Below, piece by piece: positions 43,041 to 52,230 of a stretch of DNA of 64,000 nt. The stretch is from Pannonibacter phragmitetus DSM 14782. GTDB taxonomy: Bacteria; Pseudomonadota; Alphaproteobacteria; Rhizobiales; Stappiaceae. Below the pieces are notes generated by a model, which was not told where the DNA came from, did not search any database, and saw only the letters and a program-made list of their open reading frames with translations. A program made the translations under genes and the position numbers. Position 1 is the first letter of the stretch; every line of letters begins with the position of its first letter. Where the stretch lies: positions 62,001 to 126,000 of the forward strand of contig NZ_KB908222.1 of the NCBI RefSeq assembly GCF_000382365.1, given 5' to 3'.

Positions 43041-45811
43041 GCGGCCACTCCCATTTCACCAGAGAACACATCCTTGAGGGCTGCAATCAGGCCCGGACGG
43101 TCGAACTTCGCAACGTAGTCATCAAAGCCTGCCTGGCGGCCGCGCTCGATGGATGCCGGCGTGACCATGGCCGAAAGGGCCAGGATCGGGATCTTGCGGT
43201 AGCGCGGATCACGGCGCAGGGCTTCGCAGAACTCGAAGCCGTTGACACGCGGCATCTCGATGTCGCTGACAATGGCCTGGAATTCGACGCCGCTCTCCAG
43301 CAGCTCGAACGCTTCGTCCGGACCGGTGCAGGTGGTGACGTCGTAGCCGGCAGCCTTGAGCACGGGCGTCAGCATGTTGCGGAAGAAGGCGGAGTCGTCG
43401 ACGAAGAGGATCTTCTTGGTCAGCGAGCGGATGTCCATCTCCTTGCGCATGAACCAGTCCTCGAAGGCCTGCGGCAGGTAGTAGCCGAGGTCGAGGATTT
43501 CGGTTGCGCGCTCCTTGATGACGGCCGAACCCAGGATACCCGGACGCTCCGAGCCAACCTCGATGTTCAGGCGGTCTTCAACGATGTCCACGATCTCGTC
43601 GACGACGAGGCCCATGGAGCGGCCGCTGTCGGAGAACACCAGCATCGGCTGGGTGCCTTCCGTCTTGTGGTGGTCGCCATCGTTGACGTAAACGAGCGGC
43701 ATGAGTGCACCGCGGTACTGAACGAGATCGCGGCCGTTGGAGCGCTCGATCTTGGAGACCTCGAACTCTTCCAGACGCGTGACCAGCGACAGCGGCACGG
43801 CCTTCGGCTCGGGAGCCCCGGCACGGAACAGCAGCAGCGAGATCGGCTTCTGGCCTTCACCGACGCGGTTGCGTGCGTCTTCGTTCTCTTCGTTCTGTTC
43901 GGCCACCGCGCTGGAAGCGTGGCTGGCCATCGCAGAAGCGATGCCATTCGGATCGATGATCATGATCACCGAGCCATCACCCAGAATGGTGTTGCCGGAG
44001 AACATGTTGAGGTTGCGCAGCATCGAGGACATGGGCTTGACCACGATTTCCTCGGTGTGGAAGACGCCGTCCACCACGACACCGAAGGTCTGGCTGCCGA
44101 CCTGCATGACAACAATGAAGCCGTTGTCGTCGTTGATCGCCTTTTCGGCATCCTCGCCCTCGTAGATGCCCAGCAGTTGCGACAGGTGCAGCAGCGGCAG
44201 CAGCTTGTTGCGCAGGCGCAGAACCGGCGTGTCCTTGATGCGTTCGATGCGGTGTTCGGAGTTGGTCTGCACGCGGACCAGTTCGACCACCGAAAGCTGC
44301 GGGATCGCAAAACGGTCACCGCTGGCCTCGACGATCAGAGTCGAGACGATGGCGAGCGTCAGCGGGATCTTGATGATGAAGCTGGAACCCTTGCCCGGCG
44401 TGGAGCGAAGGTCAACCGTACCACCGATCAGCTCGATGTTATTGCGCACCACGTCCATGCCCACACCGCGCCCGGAGACGCTGGTGACGGCGGCAGCGGT
44501 GGAGAAGCCGGCGGCAAAGATGAAGCGATGGATCTGCGCATCGGTCATCTTGTCGAGTTCAGCTTCGGTCGCCAGACCGCGCTCAACTGCCTTGGCCTTG
44601 ATCTTGTCCACATCCAGACCGCGGCCGTCGTCCTTGACCTCGATGATGATGTGACCGCCTTCATGGTAAGCGGACAGGGTGATGACGCCCTTGTCCGGCT
44701 TGCCGGCTGCGCGGCGGGCCGCAGGCATTTCAAGGCCATGGTCGGCGGAGTTGCGGACCATGTGGGTCAGCGGATCCTTGATCATTTCAAGGACCTGACG
44801 GTCAAGTTCCGTCTCGGCGCCGATCATTTCCAGTTCGATCGGCTTTTCCAGTTCCTGGCTCAGGTCGCGCACGATGCGCGGCAGCTTCTGCCAGGCGTTG
44901 CCGATCGGCTGCATGCGGGTCTTCATGACGCCTTCCTGCAGCTCGGCCGTCACGTTGGACAGACGCTGCAGCGGCACCTTGAATTCGCTGTCTTCATGAC
45001 GGCGGACAATTTCCAGCAGCTGGTTACGGGTCAGCACCAGCTCGGACACCATCGTCATCAGGTGTTCAAGAGTTTCAACCGCGACACGGATGGACTGGTT
45101 GGAGACACCGCCGCCGGCAGCAGCCTTCTTGTCAGCCTTGTCTTCGCCGTCGTCGTCACGGGCAACAGGTGCACGCGGCGCCTTGGCAGCCTTGGCTTCG
45201 GCAGCAGCCGCAGGTTTCGGCGCGGACTTCGCTACGGGAGCAGGCTCCACCTCGTCCGCGGCTTCGGCGATATCGACTTCGGCCTCAGTCTCGCGGAAAG
45301 CGCGCTCCAGCTCGTCAAGCGACACTTCACCGGGGCGCAGCGGCCGCTCGAGGATCTGCAGCGGCATGTCTTCGGCAGCCTGTTCCGGCTCCGGCTCAGG
45401 AGCGGGGGCAGCAGCGGCGGCGGCAGGTGTCTGCGCGCTCATCGACATGCGCTCCAGTTCGGAGATCAGGTCGCTGTCGTCACCCTGCGGCTCTTCACCT
45501 TCGGCAGCTTCGAGGTCGGCCAGGATCTCCTTGATCCGGTCGATCGAGCTGAGAATGAGCGACACCGCCTCAGGTGTTACCGGCACACCATCACGGAACT
45601 TGCCCATGAGGGTTTCGGCAGCATGTGCAATCCCTTCAAGGCGCGGCAGCCCAAGGAAGCCGCACGTACCCTTGATGGTGTGTACCAGCCGGAAGATGTT
45701 ATCCAGGATGGTCGCGTTGTTTGGCTCTTGCTCGAACTTGACGAGCTCAACGTCCACAACATCGAGACTCTCACTGGTCTCGGTCAGAAATTCCCTGAGG
45801 AGGTCGTCCAT
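43037..45811 (-). CDS. cheA: Hybrid chemotaxis histidine kinase CheA with tandem CheW domains and a receiver
   Basis: The start at 45811 (MDDLLREFLT) is chosen over the GTG at 45820 because GGGTGAG lies upstream and the HPt domain starts there; 924 residues. In order: HPt with phosphorylated His44 (FRLVHTIKGTCGFL), an Ala/Pro/Glu-rich linker (about 125-225) where a P2 domain would be, dimerisation helices, the kinase core (MIKDPLTHMVRNSADHG, GRGLDVDKIK, VSGRGVGMDVVRN), a CheW domain, then a second CheW-like region (about 640-780), and a receiver at 800-920 with VSDIEMPRVNG. The added receiver may be a phosphate sink. No recognisable P2 was seen. Confidence 0.94.
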   Translation of the reverse strand: MDDLLREFLTETSESLDVVDVELVKFEQEPNNATILDNIFRLVHTIKGTCGFLGLPRLEGIAHAAETLMGKFRDGVPVTPEAVSLILSSIDRIKEILADLEAAEGEEPQGDDSDLISELERMSMSAQTPAAAAAAPAPEPEPEQAAEDMPLQILERPLRPGEVSLDELERAFRETEAEVDIAEAADEVEPAPVAKSAPKPAAAAEAKAAKAPRAPVARDDDGEDKADKKAAAGGGVSNQSIRVAVETLEHLMTMVSELVLTRNQLLEIVRRHEDSEFKVPLQRLSNVTAELQEGVMKTRMQPIGNAWQKLPRIVRDLSQELEKPIELEMIGAETELDRQVLEMIKDPLTHMVRNSADHGLEMPAARRAAGKPDKGVITLSAYHEGGHIIIEVKDDGRGLDVDKIKAKAVERGLATEAELDKMTDAQIHRFIFAAGFSTAAAVTSVSGRGVGMDVVRNNIELIGGTVDLRSTPGKGSSFIIKIPLTLAIVSTLIVEASGDRFAIPQLSVVELVRVQTNSEHRIERIKDTPVLRLRNKLLPLLHLSQLLGIYEGEDAEKAINDDNGFIVVMQVGSQTFGVVVDGVFHTEEIVVKPMSSMLRNLNMFSGNTILGDGSVIMIIDPNGIASAMASHASSAVAEQNEENEDARNRVGEGQKPISLLLFRAGAPEPKAVPLSLVTRLEEFEVSKIERSNGRDLVQYRGALMPLVYVNDGDHHKTEGTQPMLVFSDSGRSMGLVVDEIVDIVEDRLNIEVGSERPGILGSAVIKERATEILDLGYYLPQAFEDWFMRKEMDIRSLTKKILFVDDSAFFRNMLTPVLKAAGYDVTTCTGPDEAFELLESGVEFQAIVSDIEMPRVNGFEFCEALRRDPRYRKIPILALSAMVTPASIERGRQAGFDDYVAKFDRPGLIAALKDVFSGEMGVAA

Positions 45812-45944
45812 GGCCTGCACTCACCCGACTAGTTACTGGTTCCGCGCCCCCGAAGGAACGGCTGGACCGGGATGTCCATGTCGTGAGGTTGGCCCTAAAC
45901 AGTTAAGATAGACTGAAGCGGATTCAGCTTCTTTCCGGTGATTT

Positions 45945-46586
45945 CTATACCTGAGTTGCGGTAAGCCTTACACCCTCGTCGTCTTTGACAATATCAATCT
46001 TCATGCCGCATTCACGCGCCAGCAGAACAGTATAGATCGGCTGCACAGAGTGCGCATCGACGCGCTCGGGCTCTTCGCCCGACAGTGTCGCCTGCATGCC
46101 CAGCGGAATCCGCGGATTTACGCCCTTTGCCGTCAGCTCGAAAGACGGGCTGGCAGGCTGGCCGGTCATCGAAACGGTGATCTCGCCTCCGCGCGGCACG
46201 CACTGATTGGCAATCAGAAGCAAGTTTAGCAAAAGCTTAACCAAGTTCTTCGGCATCAGCTGCCGGTCGACCTGCCAGTTGAGATTGGATTTTTCGTTCT
46301 CCATAAGCGCACCAGCAACCGACTGGGCGTCCCCCAGATCGATTTCCGCCCCGGCGGACCCGGCCGCGCCAAAGGCAAGACGGGCAAACTGCAGCTTCGC
46401 CGAGGCCTGGCGCGCACTCTTGCGGATCAGTTCCATGGCGAATTCGCGCATGTCGCCGGAGCCGTCCTCGTCCAGCACTTCCAGCCCGTTGATGATCGCA
46501 CCCACCGGCGAGATGATGTCATGGCAAATACGGCTGGACACCAGGGCGGAGAGGTCGAGGGAGGTGAGATCTTTCATTTCGGACAT
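45945..46586 (-). CDS. chpT: Histidine phosphotransferase ChpT
   Basis: ChpT is a dimeric phosphotransferase that in Caulobacter and Brucella passes phosphate from CckA to CtrA and CpdR. The start at 46586 (MSEMKDLTSLD) gives 213 residues, like Brucella ChpT. His22 in SSRICHDIISPVGAIINGLEVL lies in the conserved DHp-like helix; the C-terminal half resembles a degenerate kinase ATPase fold without nucleotide motifs (NLLLIANQCVPRGGEITV). It is 133 bases upstream of cheA on the same strand, so it may be the first gene of the che transcript. The longer frame to 46721 is not supported. Confidence 0.9.
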   Translation of the reverse strand: MSEMKDLTSLDLSALVSSRICHDIISPVGAIINGLEVLDEDGSGDMREFAMELIRKSARQASAKLQFARLAFGAAGSAGAEIDLGDAQSVAGALMENEKSNLNWQVDRQLMPKNLVKLLLNLLLIANQCVPRGGEITVSMTGQPASPSFELTAKGVNPRIPLGMQATLSGEEPERVDAHSVQPIYTVLLARECGMKIDIVKDDEGVRLTATQV

Positions 46587-46689
46587 GGACGGACAAAGCT
46601 CCAGATCTGGCCAGCTGCAGACATGATTCGAGAAAATGTACCAAAGCGTTACACAGGCGGGCAGGCCCTGCCAAGGGAATGCAGTCCAT

Positions 46690-47184
46690 TCAGGGCTGCA
46701 AACAGCCAGTTTTAAGGGCATTTGCCGCCGCAGCCTCGACGGAGGTCTCGCGGGAGGTGAGGAACAGGTAGCGGTTCACCGCCGTATGAAAGAAGTAAAG
46801 CCGGTTCTCAACCACCGCAAAAATGGCCGGATTGCCTGCCGTCGCATAGCCTTCCACCAGTGCATAGGCGCCGCAGCCGCCATATTGCGGGGCATAGACC
46901 TCCGGGTCGCGCTCGAAGGCCGCCTTGTTGCCCTCATTGACGAACAGCCACCGAACGCCGCGCCAGGACAGTTCGATCCGGCGGTCACCAAGCCGCGGAT
47001 AGCCATCGACAAAAAATGCGACGGGGTCGTAGCCGCCGATGGCATAGGCCGTGACCGGATCGGCCAGATAAAAATCCGGACGGGCAGACGCTCCGAAGAC
47101 ACTGGCCGCAAAGAAAACAGCTGCCATGGCGAATTGCTTGGCTGGAAGCCATAACCTTGTCAGATTCAAGGTAAATTCTGACAT
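46690..47184 (-). CDS. YHS-domain-like exported protein
   Basis: The start at 47184 has AGGAC upstream and gives 164 residues with an N-terminal hydrophobic segment (FAMAAVFFAASVFGASA), likely a signal peptide. The rest resembles YHS-domain proteins: AIGGYDPVAFFVDGYPRLGDRR, VRWLFVNEGNKAAFERDPEVYAPQYGGCGAYAL. The YHS core is often involved in metal binding. Two Cys (GGCGA and near the C terminus) are present. It sits upstream of chpT on the same strand, and divergent from eipA. Function unknown. Confidence 0.7.
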   Translation of the reverse strand: MSEFTLNLTRLWLPAKQFAMAAVFFAASVFGASARPDFYLADPVTAYAIGGYDPVAFFVDGYPRLGDRRIELSWRGVRWLFVNEGNKAAFERDPEVYAPQYGGCGAYALVEGYATAGNPAIFAVVENRLYFFHTAVNRYLFLTSRETSVEAAAANALKTGCLQP

Positions 47185-47464
47185 TGATTCGGGTCCTGCT
47201 GCCATGATTCGAGCGTTCAGCCTTCATACTACGAAATGCCTGTTCCGTTCCAACCGGGACACGGCCGCGGTGAGGCAAGGCGAAAACCGTGACGGGCGGC
47301 ACGGACAATGAACCTGGAACCGCAAAGGTGATTGCGCGTTTGTCCAGTATGGCGCCTGCCGTCTCCCCGCGCATGCCGTGTGCGGCGCAAGCGTCAGGTC
47401 AGGCTTTGAAGAGAGAATAGCTTCAGCCGCATGGCTGTGAATTTCAGTTTGGAGAAACACCAAG

Positions 47465-48097
47465 ATGGCAGACAACAAGGCTTCCGGAACCAGCTCCAGC
47501 GAAAGCCGCCCGATCAGCCGGCGCGCGTTGATGGGCTTCATGCTCGGCTCGGTCGCGAGTGCTGCCCTCATGGGCCGCTCGGGGGCCGCCCAGGCCCAGG
47601 GCTCTCCTCCGGGCGGCAGCTATAACCAGCAGGAAATTCTGGACGCCGGCCACCGCTTCTTCGGTGAAATCTCCGGAGGCCTTGCCTCGGTCATCGAGAA
47701 GGCCATCAGCCAGTATGGCGAGCCCAACGGCTACATTCTGGGCGAGGAAGGATCTGGCGCGATCGTGGCTGGTGCCCGCTACGGCGAGGGCGACCTCTAC
47801 ACCCGCAATGCCGGCAATCACAAGATCTTCTGGCAGGGGCCGTCGATCGGCTGGGACTTCGGCGGCGACGGCGCCCGCGTCATGATGCTGATCTACAATC
47901 TGCCGGTGGTCGAGGACATTTACCGCCGCTATGTCGGCGTCAATGGCTCGGCCTATCTCGTCGGCGGCTTCGGCATGACGGTGCTCGCCTACAACAACAT
48001 CTACGTTGTGCCCGTGCGTGCCGGCGTCGGCGCCCGCCTCGGCGTCAACATGGGCTACCTCAAGTTCACCCAGCGCCCAACCTGGAATCCTTTCTGA
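47465..48097 (+). CDS. eipA: EipA-like DUF1134 exported protein
   Basis: This 210-residue protein belongs to DUF1134, named EipA (envelope integrity protein A) in Brucella, where it is a secreted small beta-barrel needed for normal cell envelope and division. It starts with a Tat-like signal (PISRRALMGFMLGSVASAAL). The conserved region carries EPNGYILGEEGSGAIVAGARYGEG, GPSIGWDFGGDGAR and YRRYVGVNGSAYLVGGFGM. Terminator follows. Proximity to chpT and ctrA is suggestive, since EipA affects division. The symbol is given by homology. Confidence 0.83.
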   Translation: MADNKASGTSSSESRPISRRALMGFMLGSVASAALMGRSGAAQAQGSPPGGSYNQQEILDAGHRFFGEISGGLASVIEKAISQYGEPNGYILGEEGSGAIVAGARYGEGDLYTRNAGNHKIFWQGPSIGWDFGGDGARVMMLIYNLPVVEDIYRRYVGVNGSAYLVGGFGMTVLAYNNIYVVPVRAGVGARLGVNMGYLKFTQRPTWNPF

Positions 48098-48128
48098 TCT
48101 GCGGAAGTTATCTGAACGGCAGCTTTTC

Positions 48129-48152
48129 AGGGCGGGCCTCTTGGCCTGCCCT
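48129..48152 (+). terminator. Terminator after eipA
   Basis: AGGGCGGGCC (48129-48138) and GGCCTGCCCT (48143-48152) pair over ten bases with a TCTT loop and one G-U pair. TTCTG follows. It is 32 bases after the eipA stop. Confidence 0.75.
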
Positions 48153-48217
48153 TTCTGCTGCGGTATTGATGAAGGCAACTGGCGGCAGAACAGACTTCAG
48201 AACCAGCGAGACGGCGT

Positions 48218-49384
48218 GTGATCGAAGCGGCAATGTATGGACTTCTGGGGTTCCTGGCAGCCAGTCTGCTGGGCCTTGCTGTTCTGTCTGCCGTGTGGAA
48301 ACGCGCCGTGCGCCTGACACGTGAAGCTGTGCTGGCCACCACGCCAACCAGCTACCGCGAGATCATGGCCGCACGCGACACGCTGCGTGCCGAACATGCC
48401 GTGGAGCTGCGCCGCCTGGAGCGGGAACTTTCAAGACTGAAGGAAGAAAGCACCCGGCTCCGTGCCGAGGCCGGACGCGCACTGCCGGCCCAGCTAGCGC
48501 TGGAGCGCGAGCATCACGCACAGCTGCGTGAGGACAAGGCGCTGGAGGAGCAGCTGGAGGCCGAACGCCGCGATTCCGCGCGCCTGAAGGACGCCCTGTC
48601 CGAGCTGGGCGCCCGTTACTCCGCCCTTCTGGAAAAGACGTTCGAGACAGAGGCACCCGAGCTGACCGGCACGGCAGCGCTCGCCACGATCACCTCGCTG
48701 GAAGCGCAGATTGCCACGATGAAGCGCCAGCTCGATACATACCGGGGCAGTGCAGCGGCCACCCAGATCCAGCCCGGAGCCGATGCAGGCGCGCTGCGCA
48801 AGACAATCGCCCAGCTGGAAGCCCGCCTTCTCGACAAGGAGGCCGATCTGATCGCCGCCCAGGCCGACATTGCGCGCCTGAGCCTGCATCTGGACATGGC
48901 CGGTGCAAAGCCCGAAACGCTGATGACACGGCTCGACACCGAACTTCAGGCAGCAGAGACGGAAAAAGCCAGGCTGGCGGCCCGCACGGCGGCGCAGGAG
49001 CGGGCACTCACCCGTGTGCGCAGCGAGAACCTGCGGCTGCGCAGCGAACTGGCATCCGGCACGACTGTCCAGGATCTTCGCAGCGAGCTGAAGTCCATCA
49101 CCAAGGCCATGACGGGCGGCACGGCTGCTGCATCCCCCGCACCACGCTCTGCCCCTGCAGCGACGTCCGCCCAGCCAGCGAAGCCGCGCAAGACAGCCGC
49201 CGCAAAGCCGGCACAGTCAACGCAGCTCAGCCCCGCGCAGCTGGCCGGCAAGATCGTGCGTGCCAGCGCCGCTGCCGCCAGCCAGCAGCAGGCAGCCCAG
49301 GCGGCAGCGGCTGCAGCACCGTCAGCCGTCACGGCAACGCCTGCATCTGCCCCGGCAGACCCGCAAAAGAAGGTCGTCGCCTGA
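48218..49384 (+). CDS. Membrane-anchored coiled-coil protein of unknown function
   Basis: The start is a GTG at 48218; the segment IEAAMYGLLGFLAASLLGL resembles N termini of alphaproteobacterial homologues, so it was preferred to the ATG at 48233. The 388 residues have one N-terminal membrane helix, a long charged coiled coil (residues about 45-300, for example RLERELSRLKEESTRLRAEAG) and an Ala/Pro/Gln/Lys-rich disordered tail. It would face the cytoplasm. No catalytic motif is seen. It may share a transcript with eipA only if the terminator is leaky. I do not recognise a named family. Confidence 0.7.
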   Translation: MIEAAMYGLLGFLAASLLGLAVLSAVWKRAVRLTREAVLATTPTSYREIMAARDTLRAEHAVELRRLERELSRLKEESTRLRAEAGRALPAQLALEREHHAQLREDKALEEQLEAERRDSARLKDALSELGARYSALLEKTFETEAPELTGTAALATITSLEAQIATMKRQLDTYRGSAAATQIQPGADAGALRKTIAQLEARLLDKEADLIAAQADIARLSLHLDMAGAKPETLMTRLDTELQAAETEKARLAARTAAQERALTRVRSENLRLRSELASGTTVQDLRSELKSITKAMTGGTAAASPAPRSAPAATSAQPAKPRKTAAAKPAQSTQLSPAQLAGKIVRASAAAASQQQAAQAAAAAAPSAVTATPASAPADPQKKVVA

Positions 49385-49531
49385 GGTGAGGCGAAGGCAG
49401 CATGCCGCAAGCCTCTGGCCTGTCTTGCTGTTCAGGTCTGGAAACTGAACATCCCCGGATGAAACAAGCCAAAGCCCGCACTCAGCGTGTAACGCTGTGT
49501 GGCCTGATATCCATCATGTGAGGGAAGAGTT

Positions 49532-49606
49532 TGGTACTCCCAAGGGGAATCGAACCCCTGTTTCCGCCGTGAGAGGGCGGCGTCCTGACCGCTAGACGAT
49601 GGGAGC
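49532..49606 (-). tRNA. tRNA-Glu(CTC)
   Basis: The minus strand folds as a standard cloverleaf. The acceptor stem is GCTCCCA with TGGGAGT (a G-U pair at 1-72), the D-loop contains AGCGGTCAGGA, the anticodon stem-loop is CCGCC-CTCTCAC-GGCGG with anticodon CTC at positions 34-36, and the T-arm is CAGGGGTTCGATTCCCCT. The 3' ACCA is encoded. It reads GAG codons. Confidence 0.97.
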
Positions 49607-49681
49607 GCCAGCAGCAATCTTGCTGCGAGGCCGCTCATATAGGCGCAACAGCAGAGCCATGCAAGGGCAAAGTTCTGATCC

Positions 49682-49706
49682 GCCGGGGAAAAATGTCTTC
49701 CCCGGC
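49682..49706 (-). terminator. Hairpin after the DUF6476 gene
   Basis: GCCGGGGAA (49682-49690) and TTCCCCGGC (49698-49706) pair perfectly over nine bases. It is the only structure between the DUF6476 gene and the tRNA. No T tract follows on the minus strand. Confidence 0.5.
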
Positions 49707-49734
49707 TTCAGAAGCCCGGATCAGAAGGAAGAGC

Positions 49735-50112
49735 TTACTCCGCCAGAAGCTTCGTGCGGCCCAGGATTTCGCCGGATGAGGCGTCCAGATGCACCAGCTG
49801 GGACGCGCCCTCCTGCTGAACCAGCAGGATGAGGCTGCCATTCGCCCCCGGCGAAAGACCCAGCACCTCGGCACCGGCCCCCAGTTTCACCGTCTCCGGC
49901 AGGGCAACGCCGCTGTTTTCCTTGCCCACGGAATTGACCTTGTACACGATTACTGCGAAGAGAGCGGCAAATCCGGCGAACATGATCAGCGTGGAGCCCG
50001 CCATGAGGCGGCGCAGGCGCGTCTGAACCCGCAGCACGGCGGGGTCCAGAGGAGCTTCCTCCTCATGTGTGCTGGTCTCCACATCCCGGTCTTTGAAGGC
50101 GGAATTGGTCAT
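49735..50112 (-). CDS. DUF6476-like single-pass membrane protein
   Basis: The 125-residue protein begins with an acidic stretch (DRDVETSTHEEEAPLDPAV), then LRVQTRLRRLMAGSTLIMFAGFAALFAVIVYKV forms one membrane helix preceded by basic residues, and ends in a short soluble domain (QLVHLDASSGEILGRTKL). This matches small alphaproteobacterial proteins of the DUF6476 type; function unknown. GAGGAGA lies about nine bases upstream of its ATG. Its start codon overlaps by two bases the divergent pseudouridine synthase start. Confidence 0.7.
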   Translation of the reverse strand: MTNSAFKDRDVETSTHEEEAPLDPAVLRVQTRLRRLMAGSTLIMFAGFAALFAVIVYKVNSVGKENSGVALPETVKLGAGAEVLGLSPGANGSLILLVQQEGASQLVHLDASSGEILGRTKLLAE

Positions 50113-51136
50113 GAACGATACTTCTCCTCAGGCGCCGCAGGGGCTGGATGGGGCATCCGGCTTTATCGCTTCTGAAGAAGACGCAGGCAAGCGCCTCGAT
50201 GCCGTCATGGCCGCAAGGCTGGAAGGCCTCAGCCGCAACCGGGTGCAGGCCCTTATCAAGGGCGGCGAGGTGCAGGTCAACGGCAAGACCGTCGAAGAGC
50301 CCAAGCACAAGGTGCATGAGGGTGACCGCCTGAGCCTGACCATGCCCGAGCCGGAGGATCCCGAGCCGCAGGGCGAGGACATCCCCCTCGACATCGTCTA
50401 TGAGGATGATGCCCTCATCGTCATCGACAAGCCGGCCGGGCTTGTGGTGCATCCGGGAGCGGGCAACTGGACCGGCACGCTGGTCAATGCGCTGATTGCC
50501 CATTGCGGCGACAGCCTGTCCGGCATCGGCGGCGTCAAGCGCCCCGGCATCGTCCACCGCCTCGACAAGGACACCTCCGGCCTTCTGGTTGTTGCCAAGA
50601 CCGATGTTGCCCATCAGGGCCTGTCGGACCAGTTTGCCGACCATGGCCGCACCGGCCCGCTGGAACGCGCCTATCTGGCGCTGGTCTGGGGCGGGCCGGG
50701 CAGCCTGCGCGGCACCATCGAGGCCAACCTCGCCCGTTCGGAGAGCAACCGGCAGAAGATGACCGTGGTGCGCAAGGGCGGCCGTGAGGCCATCACCCAC
50801 TGGCAGGTGATCGAGCGCTTCGGCCCGGTGGATCAGCCGCCGCTGGCCTCGCTGATGGAATGCCGGCTGGAGACGGGCCGCACCCACCAGATCCGCGTGC
50901 ACATGGCCCATATCGGCCTGCCGCTGATCGGGGATCAGATTTATGGTGCAGGTTTCAAGACCAAGGCAAACCCGCTTCCGGAGCCTCTTCGCAGCGCTGT
51001 CATCGATTTTCCGCGCCAGGCACTGCATGCCGGCGTGCTGGCCTTTGAGCATCCGGTGACGGGCGAAACGCTGTATTTTGAAAGCGAGATGCCCGAGGAT
51101 TTCGCCACGCTTCTCGAAGCATTACGAAAATTTTAG
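50111..51136 (+). CDS. rluD: RluA-family 23S rRNA pseudouridine synthase (RluD type)
   Basis: The enzyme converts specific uridines of 23S rRNA to pseudouridine. The 341 residues contain an N-terminal S4 domain (RLDAVMAARLEGLSRNRVQALIKGGEVQVNGK) and the catalytic RluA domain, with the essential Asp in HRLDKDTSGLL near residue 157 and ETGRTHQIRVHMAHIGLPLIGD near residue 255. This arrangement matches RluD (positions 1911-1917 in E. coli), though RluC-like substrates are possible. The ATG at 50111 is used; upstream codons are antisense to the neighbour. Confidence 0.88.
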   Translation: MNDTSPQAPQGLDGASGFIASEEDAGKRLDAVMAARLEGLSRNRVQALIKGGEVQVNGKTVEEPKHKVHEGDRLSLTMPEPEDPEPQGEDIPLDIVYEDDALIVIDKPAGLVVHPGAGNWTGTLVNALIAHCGDSLSGIGGVKRPGIVHRLDKDTSGLLVVAKTDVAHQGLSDQFADHGRTGPLERAYLALVWGGPGSLRGTIEANLARSESNRQKMTVVRKGGREAITHWQVIERFGPVDQPPLASLMECRLETGRTHQIRVHMAHIGLPLIGDQIYGAGFKTKANPLPEPLRSAVIDFPRQALHAGVLAFEHPVTGETLYFESEMPEDFATLLEALRKF

Positions 51137-51311
51137 GTTCCAGCCCCCTTTACGGTCCTGTTTTCGGCAAGATCTTACTTATATCTTGAACCTGACGGCG
51201 ATCCGGGAACGGATGCCATTGTGAAGCGTTTGCCCTGAGTGGCCGCACAAGCGGTGCTGCCAGACGTCCGGTAGGGGAACGCAGAAGGTTTTAGGAAAGG
51301 GGGCGCATTTC

Positions 51312-52202
51312 ATGGCCCAGAACATTCCGGTGCTGACAGCAGGCGAAGGCGGCCTCAGCCGCTATCTCGACGAAATCCGCCGTTTCCCCATGCTGGAACC
51401 GCAGGAAGAATACATGCTCGCCAAGCGCTACCGCGAGCATGAAGACCCTGCTGCTGCCGAACGGCTCGTCACCTCGCACCTGCGTCTCGTCGCCAAGATT
51501 GCCATGGGCTACCGTGGCTATGGCCTGCCGCTAGGTGAAGTCGTCTCGGAAGGCAACGTTGGCCTGATGCAGGCCGTCAAGCGCTTCGAGCCCGAAAAAG
51601 GCTTCCGTCTGGCCACCTATGCCATGTGGTGGATCAAGGCCGCGATCCAGGAATATATCCTGCGGTCCTGGTCGCTGGTGAAGATGGGCACCACGGCCAA
51701 TCAGAAGCGCCTGTTCTTCAACCTGCGCCGCCTCAAGGGCCGCATTCAGGCGCTGGAGGAAGGCGACCTGAAGCCGGAGCAGGTGCAGGCCATCGCCACC
51801 AAGCTGGGCGTTCCGGAAGAAGACGTCATCTCCATGAACCGCCGCCTTGCCGGTGACACCTCACTGAACGCGCCCATCCGGTCTGCGGAAGCGGACTCCG
51901 GCGAATGGCAGGACTGGCTGGTGGACGAGAGCGAAAGCCAGGAGACCATTCTCGCCAACCAGGAAGAACTGAACATGCGCCGCAAGCTGCTCGGCAACGC
52001 CATGTCGGTTCTGAATGACCGCGAGCGCCGCATATTCGAGGCCCGCCGCCTTTCGGAAGATCCGATGACGCTGGAGGACCTCTCCACCGAATTTGGCGTC
52101 AGCCGCGAACGCGTGCGCCAGATTGAGGTGCGCGCCTTTGAAAAGGTGCAGAAGGCGGTGCAGAAGAGTGCCCGCGAGATGGAGACGGCGGTTCCGGCCT
52201 GA
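51312..52202 (+). CDS. rpoH: RNA polymerase sigma-32 factor RpoH
   Basis: RpoH directs transcription of heat-shock genes. The 296-residue protein has regions 1.2, 2 (LRLVAKIAMGYRGYGLPLGEVVSEGNVGLMQAVKRFEPEKGFRLATYAMWWIKAAIQEYIL), the RpoH box (QKRLFFNLRR near residue 135), region 3 and region 4 (LEDLSTEFGVSRERVRQIEVRAFEKVQ). ATG at 51312 has AAAGGGGG upstream. Length fits the family (about 290). Alphaproteobacteria often have two rpoH paralogues; which one this is cannot be said. A perfect terminator follows. Confidence 0.95.
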   Translation: MAQNIPVLTAGEGGLSRYLDEIRRFPMLEPQEEYMLAKRYREHEDPAAAERLVTSHLRLVAKIAMGYRGYGLPLGEVVSEGNVGLMQAVKRFEPEKGFRLATYAMWWIKAAIQEYILRSWSLVKMGTTANQKRLFFNLRRLKGRIQALEEGDLKPEQVQAIATKLGVPEEDVISMNRRLAGDTSLNAPIRSAEADSGEWQDWLVDESESQETILANQEELNMRRKLLGNAMSVLNDRERRIFEARRLSEDPMTLEDLSTEFGVSRERVRQIEVRAFEKVQKAVQKSAREMETAVPA

Positions 52203-52230
52203 TCCATTTCAGCATCAATGGCATTTGATG

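Noticed and set aside
49532-49606. tRNA-Glu as an integration site of a mobile element
   Set aside because: No integrase, direct repeat of the tRNA end, or shift in gene type was found on either side.
51181-51221. CTTGAA as a heat-shock -35 of rpoH
   Set aside because: The only CCAT-type -10 candidate (51216) is 25 bases away, far from the usual spacing, so no sigma-32 promoter can be supported.
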